A stretch of 64,000 nt of DNA from Aradus depressus (lineage: Eukaryota; Arthropoda; Insecta; Hemiptera; Aradidae): positions 9,537,079 through 9,601,078 of the forward strand of contig OY759215.1 of NCBI GenBank assembly GCA_963662175.1. The letters run 5' to 3'. Positions 31,148 to 39,426 of the stretch are shown here, one piece after another (the stretch's first letter is position 1; each line of letters opens with the position of its first letter). Under the pieces are notes generated by a model, which did no database searches, had not been told where the DNA came from, and saw nothing but the letters and a program-made list of their open reading frames with translations. The translations under genes were made by a program, and so were the position numbers.

Positions 31148-31289
31148 ACTACCTCACCTCCACCATTCATTCCTTCACGATTACGTATGCCAGTGATGCC
31201 AGATCTTAAAAAAAAAAAATCCCTACCACCTTATATGAAAATCTTCATTTGACACTAGAATCTAGTCCATACGTCCCTACTTTTAGGTT

Positions 31290-31860
31290 CCCAGCTATAC
31301 GAAGTGTAGGGGAAGTTAAATAATTATAATAATTGGTCACAAATTCTAATCATTCACCAATTATAATTGGTCACAAATTATATGTTGAGTTTTCACTGAA
31401 ATATCATGATTTCTTAGCAGGGCCGTCGCGTGGGTGGGGCGACCGCCCTGGGCGCCGCGGCCAGGGGGGCGCCGCGGAAGCGAAAAGTAATACAAAAAAA
31501 TTTGAAAAAATTAAGTTAGATGTACATAACGTATTTTGGAAAGTTATGTATAACTGAATTTTGAATATTACGTTGTATGCATTTATTGAACAAATATATA
31601 TTTGACACCAATCACTTTATATATTTGCAACGTTTTCCCAAATTAAATATTTTATCAAAATTGAGTAGCTGGATTTGCTTGTATACTGCTTTTAGTTCAG
31701 TAATAATAGCCTAATAATGAACTGTGGGGGGGGGGGACTGACAACATCTCGCCCCGGGCGCCAATAAACCACGCGACGGCCCTGTTTCTTAACCCCTGAT
31801 TTCTAAGATAAAAATATGATTTCCTGTCTGTCTATGGGTTTGTGAACATGATAGAATGGA
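31290..31860 (+). repeat. Family A left half, split by a hAT-like MITE
   Basis: The left end CCAGCTATACGAAGTGTAGGGGAAGTT is broken into readable parts here (AGCTATACGAAG, AGGGGAAGTT), then TATGTTGAGTTTTCACTG; after the MITE it resumes with TATGATTTCCTGTCTGTC. A short direct duplication of AATTATAATAATTGGTCAC-like sequence occurs at 31323-31380. Confidence 0.65.
31418..31784. mobile_element. hAT-like MITE
   Basis: 367-bp element with inverted ends CAGGGCCGTCGCGTGG, flanked by TTTCTTAG (31410-31417) and TTTCTTAA (31785-31792), i.e. an 8-bp duplication with one mismatch. CAGGGCCG-type termini plus 8-bp TSD are hAT features. GC-rich ends, AT-rich centre, no ORF. Inserted in family A. Confidence 0.85.
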
Positions 31861-32269
31861 TAGATGGAATTTTATATCGTCGGCCTAAACGTGATACCTC
31901 GTAAGCGACATTTTTCCGAAAATCTTTTTTTTTTAACAAAAAAAAACTATTGATCTAGTGGAACCTCGTATACGACATAAAACGAAAAGAACCATGAAAT
32001 ACGGAAATGGGAACGAAATTCTGGTGAAACCTGGTAACTCCGTCAAGTACATTAATTCTTTACTTGGATTTGCAAACTAGCTTAAAAACAATTCATGGCA
32101 TGCATATACATCTCACTTGATACGAATGTCGAAAAAAATTGAGGTTTCCGATAAAGAATATTTCTTTTATCAGTTTTTTGTCTCTCCTGTAAAGTTGGCT
32201 TTTTGTACATACGAGGTATCACGTATATGCAATTCCAGAATCCCATAAGGACGAAAACTATTGTTGTTC
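31861..32269. other. Unassigned AT-rich sequence
   Basis: No gene supported; the open frame on the minus strand near 32082-32447 crosses the boundary of the Transib element and is rejected. Confidence 0.35.
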
Positions 32270-32279
32270 GAAGGCGCCG

Positions 32280-33702
32280 CACAGTGGGCCAGATCCCAAA
32301 TCTAGCTGGACAAAAGTCCGAAAATGAAGTGAGAGATTTCGGGAAGAAAACAACCTGGTTCAACAAGTAGTATATGAGAGAGAAATAAACAAAGGGAATT
32401 AGAGAGGACAAAGTCAATACAGCGCAGCCATGAAATAAACAAACCATGCAAACAGCCGTAGTATCTTGGAGGCGAAGTAGTTTGACTCCATCACTTACCT
32501 GTGAGTGTCGCTTCCCAACATTACTGATCTTTTCTTCATTATTCTTCCATGGAAGGCATTCAAAAAGGTAAGTCTTAGCAATTTTTGTTTTGTCTTAAAT
32601 CAATCACAAAGTGTTGGAAGGGCCACAAGAATAGTGAACGTTTGAAAAAAAAAAAGTTCATTCAAGTTCATGAGGGCGTAACTTTTTTCGTACCTCTCAG
32701 TACCTCGTAAACGTTCATTATTCTTGGTCGTTGACTAATAGATAATAGGATGGCACTAAATTTAACGACCCGTTTTGCCCCATTGTTTTTTTTTTTTCAC
32801 TAATATTATTTGTAACTGCAGGTGTGAAAATGTCTATATGCAGAAGGGAGTTGTACGATGTGTTGAGAGTCAGCAATCGTTCTATTGGAAATACCCTCGA
32901 ACAAATTACATTCCTTTTTGACTATACGAAGAAAAAATGTGGACTCGGCAGCTTTTGATACGCCAAAGCAAGGAGGTGGCAATACAAATGATGGCAATGC
33001 AGCTCGAAGGTTTTTCCAAAATCCTTCCTTAACAGCTGAAATTACTGGCGTGGATGAAGAATTAATGGAAAGGTTTAGCATACTCCTACAGGCTTTGTCA
33101 TCAGTTTATGATATTTATTTGGAAGCCTTTGAAACTTTCCCTGCTGAAACTGCTCGTAAGATGAACGTCTTGCTGCATGATTGGTACACCATGCCTGTCA
33201 GTGTTCATAAAATACTGTATGTATGGGAGTGCTCTTATCAAAAATTTTCTAATACCTATCGGAAAGCTGGCCGAAGACGTTCAAGAAAGCCAACATAAGG
33301 AGATAAAAAGGTTCAGGGAACACTTTTCTAGAAAAATGTATCGATTTTCTACTAACTGACATTTAAACAACCTGCTCATTTTGTCTGATCCTTTCATTGG
33401 CTCCCTCAGACCCCTGCCTTCCAAACAAAACTGGTATAAGTGAAAAAGTAAGGCAGTTACTCTTAATTTCAACAACGACTTCGGCAGAAATTAGCAGTGA
33501 AGACAACAATTCCGTTAGTGATTTTGGTTTGAGCGACTGGTCGCTCTAATTATAATAATTAAAAAAGTAATTGACAAACCATAGTGGTATTCGTTACTTT
33601 TCTGCCTTTTTAAGCCCTTCTGAATGATTGAAAAATAATAATTTATCAATAACTTATTCACAGGACTTTTGACCCGATAGATTCGGGATCTGGCCCACTG
33701 TG
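32280..33702 (+). mobile_element. Transib (RAG1-related) DNA transposon, internally deleted
   Basis: Both ends begin with the heptamer CACAGTG in inverted orientation, followed by 23 nt and then ACAAAAGTC (left) or TCAAAAGTC (right); about 40 bp of terminal repeat in all. The 5-bp duplication CGCCG flanks it (32275-32279, 33703-33707). CACWRTG ends, a 23-bp spacer plus A-rich nonamer, and GC-rich 5-bp TSDs are the published Transib hallmarks and resemble V(D)J recombination signal sequences. Inside is a decayed transposase C-terminal region. At 1.42 kb it is about half the size expected of a complete element. Confidence 0.85.
32549..33545 (+). pseudogene. Transib transposase remnant (RAG1-core-like C-terminus)
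   Basis: A RAG1-related transposase relic. The best-preserved part is at 32940-33360: FDTPKQGGGNTNDGNAARRF, then ITGVDEELMERFSILLQAL, WYTMPVSVHKIL, and after a frame change near 33190-33230 LIPIGKLAEDVQESQHKEIK and RKMYRFSTN. This block order (TNDGNTARRFF, SVHK, LPIG, E-rich helix) is one I recognise from Transib-type transposases and it lies near their C-terminus. Upstream, a possible small exon (ATG at 32549, donor at 32568) and acceptor (AG at 32820-32821) lead into another frame that stops before the conserved block. Most of the catalytic domain is deleted and several frames are needed, so it is non-functional. Identification rests on remembered family patterns together with the termini. 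Confidence 0.65.
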
Positions 33703-33811
33703 CGCCGGTAGCTCAGAGGTAGGTTGTTTACTGAGTTCAAGATCGCGGATTCGAAACCCAGCCAAAAGAGCAATATGACCATGGGCACGAGTCACAACAA
33801 CTAACTAACCT

Positions 33812-33935
33812 ATTGATGTTCAGTCAAATGAGTCAAACAGAAACCTACCAGGGCCTAACACAAAACCCCCAAATACTGCAGATGTAATGAATATATTGAA
33901 CACGAAATTCAGTAAGAGGTTTCAGAAGCCCCTGA
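33812..33935 (+). repeat. Family A module fragment
   Basis: Carries TTCAGTCAAATGAGTCAAAC and CTGCAGATGTAATGAATATA module phrases and the CAGAAGCCCCT phrase of the last module. Confidence 0.6.
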
Positions 33936-34346
33936 GCCACTATAACTTTTGTTATATTGATCCTATCTCAATAGATAGGACTAACTGTTTTCAGGTAAAT
34001 TAAGGAAACGTCTAAATATATGTGTTTTAAAACTATATTTCAAGGCGGTTTTCGGCATATCCTGAAAACCAAACGACCTGCAAAAAATCATATTTCATAT
34101 GAAATAAGTATTTCAATTTTTTCTACAACTATTACTTGAAAGAATTTTTCATTAGGTCATAAACATAAGAGGCATATTGTAAAATGTACTTAGTCTCCGG
34201 AGTAAAGTGGTCCTCATCATGGTGGATACATCTCGTTATGAAGTCAAAAATACATGGATAAAAATTTAGAATATTTAGGACTCCCCCAAAAAAAAATAAA
34301 AAAAAAAAACTACCCATAATAAAAACATATTTTAAAGTTCGTTGCT
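33936..34346. other. Unassigned AT-rich sequence
   Basis: No gene. Includes A-rich simple sequence at 34288-34310. Confidence 0.35.
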
Positions 34347-34348
34347 AT

Positions 34349-34350
<2 letters not shown>

Positions 34351-34379
<29 letters not shown>

Positions 34380-34486
34380 GCCTTATGTACGATGCATATT
34401 AGGCATGTCACTGTGTTGTCTAGTTATTTACGACATCCATGGCCCAAGGAGGGCCTACGAAATAAAACACTCCCTTTCGGGAAGTT
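34351..34486 (-). mobile_element. SINE2 fragment (poly(A) side)
   Basis: Reverse-oriented copy of a second SINE family (compare 47554-47752): a 29-base poly(T), then CTTATGTACGATGCATATTAG, broken here as CTTATGTACG and GCATATTAG, and TATTTACGACATCCATGGCC. The tRNA-like head is missing. Confidence 0.65.
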
Positions 34487-34528
34487 AAACAAACAAAATG
34501 GGAGTAATGGCGATCTCCTATGTGTGTA

Positions 34529-34783
34529 GATGTGTTTTGTGTGGAGATGTGTCTTGTGTGGAGTTGTGCCTTGTGTGTAGATGTGCCTTGTGTGGAGATG
34601 TGTCTTGTGTGGGGATGTGCCTTGTGTGTAGATGTGCCTTTTGTGTAGATGTGTCTTGTATGGAGATGTGTCTTGTGTGGAGATGTGTCTTGTATGGAGA
34701 TGTGTCTTGTGTGGAGATGTGCCTTGTGTGTAGATGTGTCTTGTGCGGAGATGTGTCTTGTATGGAGATGTGTCTTGTGTGGA
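34529..34783 (+). repeat. 17-bp minisatellite, 15 copies
   Basis: Fifteen tandem copies of a unit GATGTGTCTTGTGTGGA with point variants. The period is not a multiple of three, so the translation repeats every 17 residues in all frames, and long open frames arise on both strands; these are not genes. Confidence 0.95.
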
Positions 34784-35130
34784 GGCTCCACCTCAACGGA
34801 AGACAAAACGATGGTCCACAGTTGGAAGTTGTGACTTTGACTTATCGGAACATGCAGTCCGCCCATCTCCACTTCAAAGTCAATCTTCTTCTCCCTGAAG
34901 GAGCGGTGTCGAACCTCTCTTCCTCTTATTAAAGCTTCCTTCAGGATTATATTTCAAACAGTCCTTCCTTCTTTCCTCTCTCTCAGTCTCTTTGAATTCA
35001 GAACAGAGGATTAAAGAAGTTAGTAAATCCACCTACAAGTGTCTAACTAAAGATCAAAATCAATCTTCTTTACCCGATTATTACCTTCCTCTACCAGAAA
35101 GAGAGAATAAAGAATTTATTACTTTCACAG
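34784..35130. other. Unassigned sequence
   Basis: CT-rich in part (34950-35000); no gene or boundary. Confidence 0.3.
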
Positions 35131-36180
35131 CTATACGAAGTAAAGGAGAAGTTACATAAACGGTCGAAAATTCGATTCATTGTTTCCAACAGAATTTCAT
35201 GTTTTCCTGATTCCAAAAATGAAAATAAAAAATATGTCAATATATCTGTGAACAAATTAACACCCAATAGAACGAATATATCGACTTAAAATTTTATATG
35301 TGTATCCCGAATCTTCTAAGGACGACACCTATTGATTTTCAGCCAAATTGGCCGAAGAAAAAGATGAGATTAGCGGGAGGTTTAACACAAAAACTCTGAT
35401 AACTGCCATTGTAATAAATATGTATATTTCATATGTAAATTCAGTGTCCTATAAAAACATATTAATTTTCAGCAGAAACAGGGGGTGAGGGTCAACTCAA
35501 AAATCCCAATAACTGCCGATGAAATAAATGTATCAACCCAAAATTTAATATGAGGATTCAGAAGCCCTATGTAGGTCAAATATTGTTTTAGCCCAAACGG
35601 TCAATTAGCTTTGGTGGGAGAGCAAAAACTTAATTGATTAATTTGTTGTGGGGAAGTACATTGCCGGTGACTCACCAACCACTTTTGATTTATTTGATAT
35701 TGCATTCATATTTAGTAATTGCAATGTTTCTTAGTGATATTAAAACTCTTGCAATGATTCCCCCTCTTCCTGTTTTCGCAATTGAAAATTTCAGGTATAA
35801 AACAAAAACCCTATAAGGATGACATCTAGCAATTTTCAGTCGAATCGACTAAGAGGGAGGGGAGGGGGAGGCCAGAGAAGGGCGGTTATACTCGAAAACC
35901 CTGTCTATATAACGACGTATCGCACAACATTATACATGTTGATCCAGGTCCCAATAAGAACGACACATGTCGAATTTCAACGAAGTCAGCCGAAGAGAAG
36001 GAGGGGGGACTCAACTCGAAAACACTAATAACTGACAATGAAACGAATGTATTAACACGGAATTCAGTAAGAGGTTTAACAAGTCCCTGTGTAAGACACC
36101 GTAAATTGGTTTCAGAAGTAGAGACAAAACGTAATGGATTAATCCGCGTTGGCGATTACATAACCTCTAATTCACAGACG
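35128..36180 (+). repeat. Family A, long copy with both ends
   Basis: Left end CAGCTATACGAAGTAAAGG and GGAGAAGTTACATAA at 35129-35160; right-end phrase GTGGGGAAGTACATTGCCGG at 35648-35667 with GTGACTCACC, followed by additional modules to about 36180 (GATGACATCTAGC, CAGCCGAAGAG and TTAATCCGCG phrases), so two elements or a tandem extension may be joined. Modules show CTGCCATTGTAATAAATAT, ACTGCCGATGAAATAAATG. Confidence 0.65.
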
Positions 36181-36249
36181 GCACTAACTGCGACTTGTTT
36201 GGAAATCTTGAATTTTCATACTTTATCATCAATTATCTCAAATAAATAA

Positions 36250-36583
36250 CACAGATGTATCAGTCCAACTTATATTTTATTTTTGACCACAACTTATTTC
36301 GGCAATTAGTCATCTTCTGGTAGTGAACCTGACCATATATAAACCAAAATTAAACTAGAATTTACGAGCATTCACAGCTCATGTCAATCATTAATAATCA
36401 TAATTGCACTATCTTGTTTTTAACTTATTTATTATTATTGATTGGCATGAGCTGTGAATGCTCGTAAATTCTAGTTTAATTTTGGTTTAGGTATGTTCAG
36501 ATTCACCTCCTGAAGATGTCAAATTGAAGAAACAAGTTGTGGTAAAAATAAAATATAAGTTGAACTGATACATCTGTATTACT
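36250..36583. mobile_element. Inverted-repeat element (arms ~140 bp)
   Basis: Left arm from ACAGATGTATCAGTCCAAC and right arm to its inverse (TTGAACTGATACATCTGT) pair over about 140 bp, including CTTATATTTTATTTTT, CCACAACTT, GACATCTTC-like and CTAGAATTTACGAGCATTC. The central ~50 bp are unpaired. No ORF. Confidence 0.75.
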
Positions 36584-36692
36584 TATATATTCAATTATCT
36601 CAGTTAATATTTAAGTTGTGGTAAAAATAAAATATAAGTTGAACTGATACATCTGTATTACTTATATATTCAATTATCTCAGTTAATATTTA
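36534..36692 (+). repeat. ~80-bp tandem duplication at the edge of the inverted-repeat element
   Basis: The segment AAGTTGTGGTAAAAATAAAA ... TCAGTTAATATTT is present twice in direct orientation with essentially no differences, spanning the right-arm end and its flank. Confidence 0.85.
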
Positions 36693-36788
36693 TTGCAGTT
36701 ATAAAATTTGTTGCAGCTTAAATGTGTTGGAGCTTCATGAAATAAGTCTCAAAGTTCGTAAGGTTGATGGCTAATCCAGGGTAGCCCC

Positions 36789-37600
36789 GTAGCCCCTATC
36801 TTGAGTGTAGTGCTGTATCCTCCAGGACAAGGAAGGTAGCCCCTATCTTGAGTGTAGTGCTGTATCCTCCAGGACAAGGAAGGTAGCCCTATCTTGAGTG
36901 TAGTGCTGTATCCTCCAGGACAAGGAAGGTAGCCCCTATCTTGAGTGTAGTGCTGTATCCTCCAGGACAAGGAAGGTAGTCCCTATCTTGAGTGTAGTGC
37001 TGTATCCTCCAGGACAAGAAAGGTAGCCCCTATCTTGAGTGTAGTGCTGTATCATCCAGGACAAGGAAGGTAGCCCCTATCTTGAGTGTAGTACTTTATC
37101 CTCCAGGACAAGGAAGGTAGCCCGTATCTTGAGTGTAGTGCTGTATCCTCCAGGACAAGGAAGGTAGCCCCTATCTTGAGTGTAGTGCTGTATCCTCCAG
37201 GACAAGGAAGGTAGTCCCTATCTTGAGTGTAGTGCTGTATCCTCCAGGACACGGGAGGTAGCCCCTATCTTGAGTGTAGTGCTGTATCCTCCAGGACAAG
37301 GAAGGTAGCCCCTATCTTGAGTGTAGTGCTGTATCCTCCAGGACAAGGAAGGTAGCCCCTATCTTGAGTGTAGTGCTGTATCCTCCAGGACAAGGAAGGT
37401 AGTCCCTATCTTGAGTGTAGTGCTGTATCCTCCAGGACAAGGAAGGTAGCCCCTATCTTGAGTGTAGTGCTGTATCCTCCAGGACAAGGAAGGTAGCCCC
37501 TATCTTGAGTGTAGTGCTGTATCCTCCAGGACAAGGAAGATAGCCCCTATCTTGAGTGTAGTGCTGTATCCTCCAGAACAAGGAAGGTAGCCCTATCTTG
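36789..37600 (+). repeat. 47-bp minisatellite, about 17 copies
   Basis: Unit GTAGCCCCTATCTTGAGTG followed by TAGTGCTGTATCCTCC and AGGACAAGGAAG. Copies are highly similar; a few lack one C or carry single changes. Open frames on the minus strand are artefacts of the array. Confidence 0.95.
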
Positions 37601-37929
37601 TATTCCAGTCATGTCTGATCTTGTCTCTGCCCAGTATTCATCTCCGTCAGCTCAAGACTATGTCTTCATAATTCTGTCTCCCTAGTCCTCTGTCCTGCCC
37701 CATCCTTCCCCCATACAATCCAACCCATCCTAAACTTATTCTACTTACAATATTTGGGATCCCCATAAAAACCAAATTGTGACCCAGATGGGGAAGATGA
37801 ACAACTTCATCGTTCAAGAAATTTTAAATTGTCAATTTTTGAATAGTTTTATATATTTTTTATTTATTTATTGGAGAATTTTATCTTATTTATTCGCTTA
37901 CTTTCAGCTATCTTAAATTATTTTTTTTT
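37601..37929. other. Unassigned sequence right of the minisatellite
   Basis: CT-rich segment with no supported frame, then AT-rich. Confidence 0.3.
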
Positions 37930-38045
37930 AAATGATTTAACAAACTCCCTGAAGATGAGAGCAACCCTGAAATCCGGCTAGCATAAAATTATAAAATCTG
38001 TGAGAGGTCAGCCTACATATTTATTTTGCAGGATGTGAAATAATC
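37930..38045 (+). repeat. Family C short dispersed repeat, longest copy
   Basis: AACTCCCTGAAGATGAGAGC, AATCCGGCTAGCATAAAATT and CTGTGAGAGGTCAGCCTAC; shared with 21875 and 28200. Confidence 0.55.
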
Positions 38046-38369
38046 TGTTCTCAGTGAGCCATCTTCACACCGAGACCTCTTCTCGTCTATTTTGTTACGG
38101 TGCACAAGACAAGACGATTTGTACGATAAATCCACTTTTCGACAGAAGAGATCAGTAATTCATTTGGCAGATAGAGTCAGGTCGGGGGAATGTGACACAC
38201 TGCCTTTTAATTTATGTTTATCAGAAGGTACTTTCATGTATTCCTTGTTGATCGAAAAAGACCCAGTGCATTTACTATTTTCTATAATAATATTCCGTAA
38301 TAATATTCTAACTTAACTTTGCTGATCCATTTATTGAGTTTAGTCAAACGACCATCTGTTTATTTATTC
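38046..38369. other. Unassigned sequence
   Basis: One 74-codon frame at 38092-38316 starting MLRCTRQDDLYDKS; composition is plausible but I recognise nothing and do not call it a gene. Confidence 0.3.
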
Positions 38370-38458
38370 CCCAGCTGTACAAAATATAAGGGAAGTTATG
38401 TAACCGGTCAAAAATCGTGTTTTCCGACCTCTAGATTCCAAATTTAAAAAAAAAATAT

Positions 38459-38809
38459 AGGTTAGGTTAGGTTAGGTTTTTGACTCATGCCCGGGCTTTA
38501 ACTACGCGGTCATATCGCCTACTACCAGAGCGCTCTTTCGTCACTCTGGTGGACATGAGCCCGACTCTACTGTGGGAGTCCTAAATTTTGCCTACCCTAA
38601 ATTTTTATTCACCTAGGGTAGGGGTCTTTAACGAGTACCTGACATCGTACAGGCTCGGGACCATCGCTTAACGTCCCATCCGAAGGACGGCGTGCTTAAG
38701 TTTATTTTACCTCCTAGATAAAATAAACTAAGGGCCTCGGTCGGGTTACGAACTCACGATCTTGAGCTCAGAAGACAAGCACGCATACCACTGAGCTACC
38801 GGCGCCCTC
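38459..38809 (-). mobile_element. SINE1, full-length copy with 13-bp target duplication
   Basis: Tail (TTAGG)n-like repeats at the left, tRNA head with ACCACTGAGCTACCGGCGCC at the right. Flanked by AAAAAAAAAATAT at 38446-38458 and 38810-38822. Inserted in family A. Confidence 0.9.
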
Positions 38810-38838
38810 AAAAAAAAAATATATATGTATGTCTGTGT

Positions 38839-39034
38839 GTTGTCCTTATGGAGTTTTGCTCACACATATGAAATTTCATGTTGATAAATTCATTCTATCG
38901 GGAGTTATCTTGTTCACAGGAACACACACATATATGTATGTCTGTGTGTGTTCCTGTGAACAAGATAACTCCCGATAGAATGAATTTATCAACATGAAAT
39001 TTCATATGTGTGAGCAAAACTCCATAAGGACAAC
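38839..39034. repeat. Perfect palindrome, 92-bp arms, 12-bp centre
   Basis: Left arm 38839-38930 and right arm 38943-39034 are exact inverse complements by eye, each a family A first-module segment (TTGTCCTTATGGAGTTTTGC ... CAGGAACACACACA). The centre is TATATGTATGTC. Confidence 0.9.
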
Positions 39035-39159
39035 ACCTATCGATTTTCAGCCAAATCGGTCAAAGGAAAGAGAGGAATTAGGACTAATAACTGTCGTTGT
39101 AATGAATGAAGACACAACACTTCATACGTGAATTCAAAACCCCATAAGGACGACACTTA

Positions 39160-39426
39160 TTAATTTTCAGCGAAATCGGCAGAATGGAAGGAGGGATCAG
39201 AGGGGTGTCTCAACTCAAAAACTCCATAATTGCCGATGTAATGAATGTCTCCGGAAAATCGGCTCTGCTTCCATGGATCAGCCTTCTTGTTCTGGTTCAA
39301 ACGCCTGTTTTCCAGATGCTTCCCCTTACTGTAGTTGTGATAAACAAATCCTTGAACCTCCAATGCTTCCACATTAGGCTTCTTGACAAAATAATGAGGT
39401 TCCCTTAGTTTCACATCATCACACAC
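39160..39426 (-). pseudogene. Unidentified protein fragment fused to repeat (FLYWCH-like?)
   Basis: An 88-codon minus-strand frame. Its first ~57 residues (MCDDVKLREPHYFVKKPNVE, EVQGFVYHNYSKGK, NKKADPWKQSRFSG) look like genuine protein; the G-F-x-Y-H and W-x-x-S-R-F spacing faintly recalls a FLYWCH zinc finger but the Cys/His ligands are not convincing. From GDIHYIGNYG on, the frame is simply reversed family A sequence, so the reading frame has run into a repeat. Most likely a broken exon or transposon relic. Confidence 0.25.

Larger units (their letters stand above)
30967..31284 (-). promoter_or_regulatory. Upstream region of the MADF-BESS gene
   Basis: Contains a poly(T) run next to the ATG, a DRE palindrome and an NRF-1-like site (both listed separately), and no TATA box. 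It looks like a TATA-less housekeeping-type promoter, by inference. Confidence 0.45.
32270..33811 (+). mobile_element. SINE1 (internally deleted) carrying a Transib insertion
   Basis: The first ten bases of the SINE head (GAAGGCGCCG) lie at 32270-32279, and the rest (CGCCGGTAGCTCAGAGG..., box B GATTCGAAACCC, then tail GGGCACGAGTCACAAC and AACTAACTAACC) at 33703-33811. The middle of the SINE body is missing. Flanks CTATTGTTGTTC and CTATTGATGTTC give a 12-bp target duplication with one mismatch. The Transib element occupies 32280-33702. Confidence 0.75.
38370..39260 (+). repeat. Family A split by SINE1 and containing a palindrome
   Basis: Left end CCCCAGCTGTACAAAATATA and GGGAAGTTATGTAACCGGTC, then TTTTCCGACCTCTAG; after the SINE the element resumes with GTCTGTGTG and modules CTAATAACTGTCGTTGTAATG and ATTGCCGATGTAATGAATG. 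Part of the first module is present as a large palindrome (38839-39034). The right side is cut off at about 39250 by unrelated sequence. Confidence 0.75.

Noticed and set aside
34420..34932. Cys-rich and His/Thr-rich repeat proteins
   Set aside because: Open frames on both strands of a 17-bp minisatellite; no start context or domain.
36749..37252. Minus-strand ORFs over the 47-bp array
   Set aside because: Period-driven open frames, no independent support.
36789..37600. CRISPR array
   Set aside because: The 47-bp units are directly adjacent with no variable spacers; eukaryotic minisatellite.
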